Origin: Ascidiimonas aurantiaca
Lineage (GTDB): Bacteria; Bacteroidota; Bacteroidia; Flavobacteriales; Flavobacteriaceae
Assembly (NCBI RefSeq): GCF_037646345.1
Contig: NZ_JBBEWR010000001.1
Coordinates: 496,001-560,000, forward strand
DNA: 64,000 bases
Direction: 5' to 3'
How positions within the stretch are numbered: position 1 is the first letter of the stretch; every line of letters starts with the position of its first letter. The notes under the pieces are model-generated. The model saw only the letters and a program-made list of their open reading frames with translations, was not told where the DNA came from and did not search any database. Position numbers and translations under genes: made by a program. Below are positions 62,836 through 64,000 of the stretch, piece by piece.

Positions 62836-64000
62836 TTAGTCCTTACTCTCGTATTCCTTCAATAAAGTAATCATGGCCTGATTATTTGCTGTGCGCGCGT
62901 GATACATTGGGTACTCATCTCCCGGAGAGCTCAAATTAGGATCCGCTCCATTTTCCAATAACACTTTTGTAACTTCATAATGCCCTCTGCGCACAGCACA
63001 AATGAGAGGTGTACCGTCCCCTTGCATTTGAACATTAATAGCGGCTCCTTTCGAAATTAGATATGTAACAATTTCCAAATGCCCTTCCCTTGAGGCAACC
63101 AATAGAGCGGTACCATTGTTAACGATTTTCTCATTTACTCTTGCTCCATTTTTTATTAAATATTGTACAAAATCCAAATTACCATTGACCGATGCTGCCA
63201 TTAATGGAGATTCATCGCCTCTGGCATAAAAATTAACATCGGCTCCAGCCTTTAAAAGCATCTCCGCAATTATCAAATTTCCGATACCGGCGGCTGTTAC
63301 CAGTGGCGTACGTTTTATTATGATATCGCGATTAGAAGAGGTTTTGTCAGAATTTATATCGCTATACAGATTCTTGTCAATACAGTTTGGATCTATGAAT
63401 GTAAGAAGCTCTTTCGTTTGATCAGTGTCTTCAAGGCGTATTGCCTTTATAAGGGCTTTACATTCTGTATTCGTTTGAGAATCTGACGGAGGAATGCTTT
63501 CACTTGCTCCTACAATTGGCGTTTCCGTAGCCTGCGCAACTACAGAAAGTGGCTTATTCAGTATTAAAAGAGCTAAAAACAGAATAGGAACAATAAATGA
63601 GTATTTCCAATTACTATATGGGTTTGATTTTTTTGAGTTCATCTTTATAATTCGTTGTTTTATTAATGATTGATTATAATTGCTGGTAACCACAAGCGGC
63701 TTGCTAAATGTGGCAATCTTTAACAAGTTTATTTGGTAATCCTCCTTTTCTATGATACCTTCTGCTAACACAAGGTCATCTGTCTGGTATTCAATATTCT
63801 TTTCAATCTCTTTTCTAAAAATCCATATAAACGGATTAAACCATAAGAGTATGATCATTATTTCAGACAGTAAAAAATCCAGCGTATGTAATTTGGCGAC
63901 ATGAATCTTTTCGTGCGAAATAATTAATTCATACGTGTCAAGGTCGTAACTTTTCGGATTTATAAAAATGTAATTGAAAAAAGAACAAGGTTCTTTTACA
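62836..64000 (-). CDS. BlaR1-like M56 metallopeptidase fused to ankyrin repeats (5' end outside window)
   Basis: The frame stays open to the window edge, 47 codons beyond the first ATG at 63858, giving 387 visible residues. The upstream part reads FFNYIFINPKSYDLDTYEL and then SHEKIHVAKLHTLDFLLSE, the M56 zinc motif HExxH (HEKIH) of BlaR1/MecR1-type sensors. TM segments follow (EIMIILLWFNPFIWIF and YSFIVPILFLALLIL). After a Ser/Thr-rich linker come about five ankyrin repeats (RTPLVTAAGIGNLIIAEMLLKAG and the next, each about 33 residues). By topology they would face the periplasm. A BlaI-type repressor would be expected upstream, outside the window. Confidence 0.85.
   Translation of the reverse strand, partial: VKEPCSFFNYIFINPKSYDLDTYELIISHEKIHVAKLHTLDFLLSEIMIILLWFNPFIWIFRKEIEKNIEYQTDDLVLAEGIIEKEDYQINLLKIATFSKPLVVTSNYNQSLIKQRIIKMNSKKSNPYSNWKYSFIVPILFLALLILNKPLSVVAQATETPIVGASESIPPSDSQTNTECKALIKAIRLEDTDQTKELLTFIDPNCIDKNLYSDINSDKTSSNRDIIIKRTPLVTAAGIGNLIIAEMLLKAGADVNFYARGDESPLMAASVNGNLDFVQYLIKNGARVNEKIVNNGTALLVASREGHLEIVTYLISKGAAINVQMQGDGTPLICAVRRGHYEVTKVLLENGADPNLSSPGDEYPMYHARTANNQAMITLLKEYESKD

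Noticed and set aside
1..64000. CRISPR arrays, insertion sequences, prophage, integrons
   Set aside because: No regularly spaced repeats, transposase, integrase or phage structural gene is seen; gene content and order are core-chromosome like.

Overview
The window looks like core chromosome of a marine-type member of the family Flavobacteriaceae (phylum Bacteroidota). The evidence is the AT-rich composition, the many Bacteroidota-only families (DUF4835/PorD-like, DUF5686, DUF6503, DUF6913, PorP/SprF and CHU_C-type sorting domains of the type IX secretion system, and an Rpb6-like omega subunit), the repeated use of the Bacteroidota promoter element TAnnTTTG, and gene clusters typical of flavobacteria (recN-DUF4835-coaBC-omega-bamD; dnaA next to an LMW phosphatase and an RsmI-like methylase; dapF-GNAT-mltG-LysM-type protein; trmD-rplS). 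There are 63 protein genes or fragments. I see no tRNA, rRNA, CRISPR array, prophage or insertion sequence.

Layout. 1-5 kb: end of a beta-helix surface protein, glyA, fahA, a TPR-like lipoprotein and the bacilliredoxin-like ytxJ. 5-9 kb: clpB, then a TetR regulator with a probable autoregulatory palindrome and an acyl-CoA thioesterase. 9-13 kb: a type IX secretion pair, a PorP/SprF protein with a SPOR-like tail behind a large Ig-like protein carrying a type-B sorting domain. 13-28 kb: housekeeping and metabolic genes (deoC, smpB, pcm, an oxidoreductase, a 3-hydroxybutyryl-CoA dehydrogenase, a DUF1015 protein, a YggS-type PLP protein, a DnaQ/GIY-YIG nuclease fusion, a DUF3857 protein, a potassium channel and miaA). 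28-31 kb: a two-component system (RprXY type) on the minus strand. 30.5-40.6 kb: a long minus-strand run with coaE, a YbbR-like protein, a glycosyltransferase, fabI, recN, a PorD-like protein, coaBC, omega, bamD, dapA and DUF6913. 40.6-46.5 kb: a two-gene 5'-nucleotidase, a membrane protein, ligA, prmC and a GNAT acetyltransferase. 46.5-53 kb: ribD, a HAD hydrolase, a DMT transporter, a YigZ protein, a thioesterase, dnaA, an LMW phosphatase and a TP-methylase. 53-57 kb: a lysozyme-like protein, a truncated mltG, a GNAT acetyltransferase, dapF and an HtrA protease. 57-61 kb: a long-form GAPDH, a coiled-coil membrane protein, trmD and rplS with a structured leader. 61-64 kb: a serine hydrolase behind a BlaR1-like M56 peptidase fused to ankyrin repeats, cut by the window edge.

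Most genes are ordinary. The least ordinary items are the mltG remnant that has lost its catalytic domain, a 590-bp ORF-free and probably structured region after rplS, the M56-ankyrin sensor with its adjacent serine hydrolase, and the SPOR-tailed SprF paired with its likely type-B cargo. Promoters are readable by eye: the -7 motif TAnnTTTG lies close upstream of about twenty genes, sometimes with a -33 TTG at N19-20. Its position settles several start codons (recN, fabI, gap, smpB, Gfo) and suggests leaderless or nearly leaderless mRNAs for a glycosyltransferase gene, bamD and ribD.
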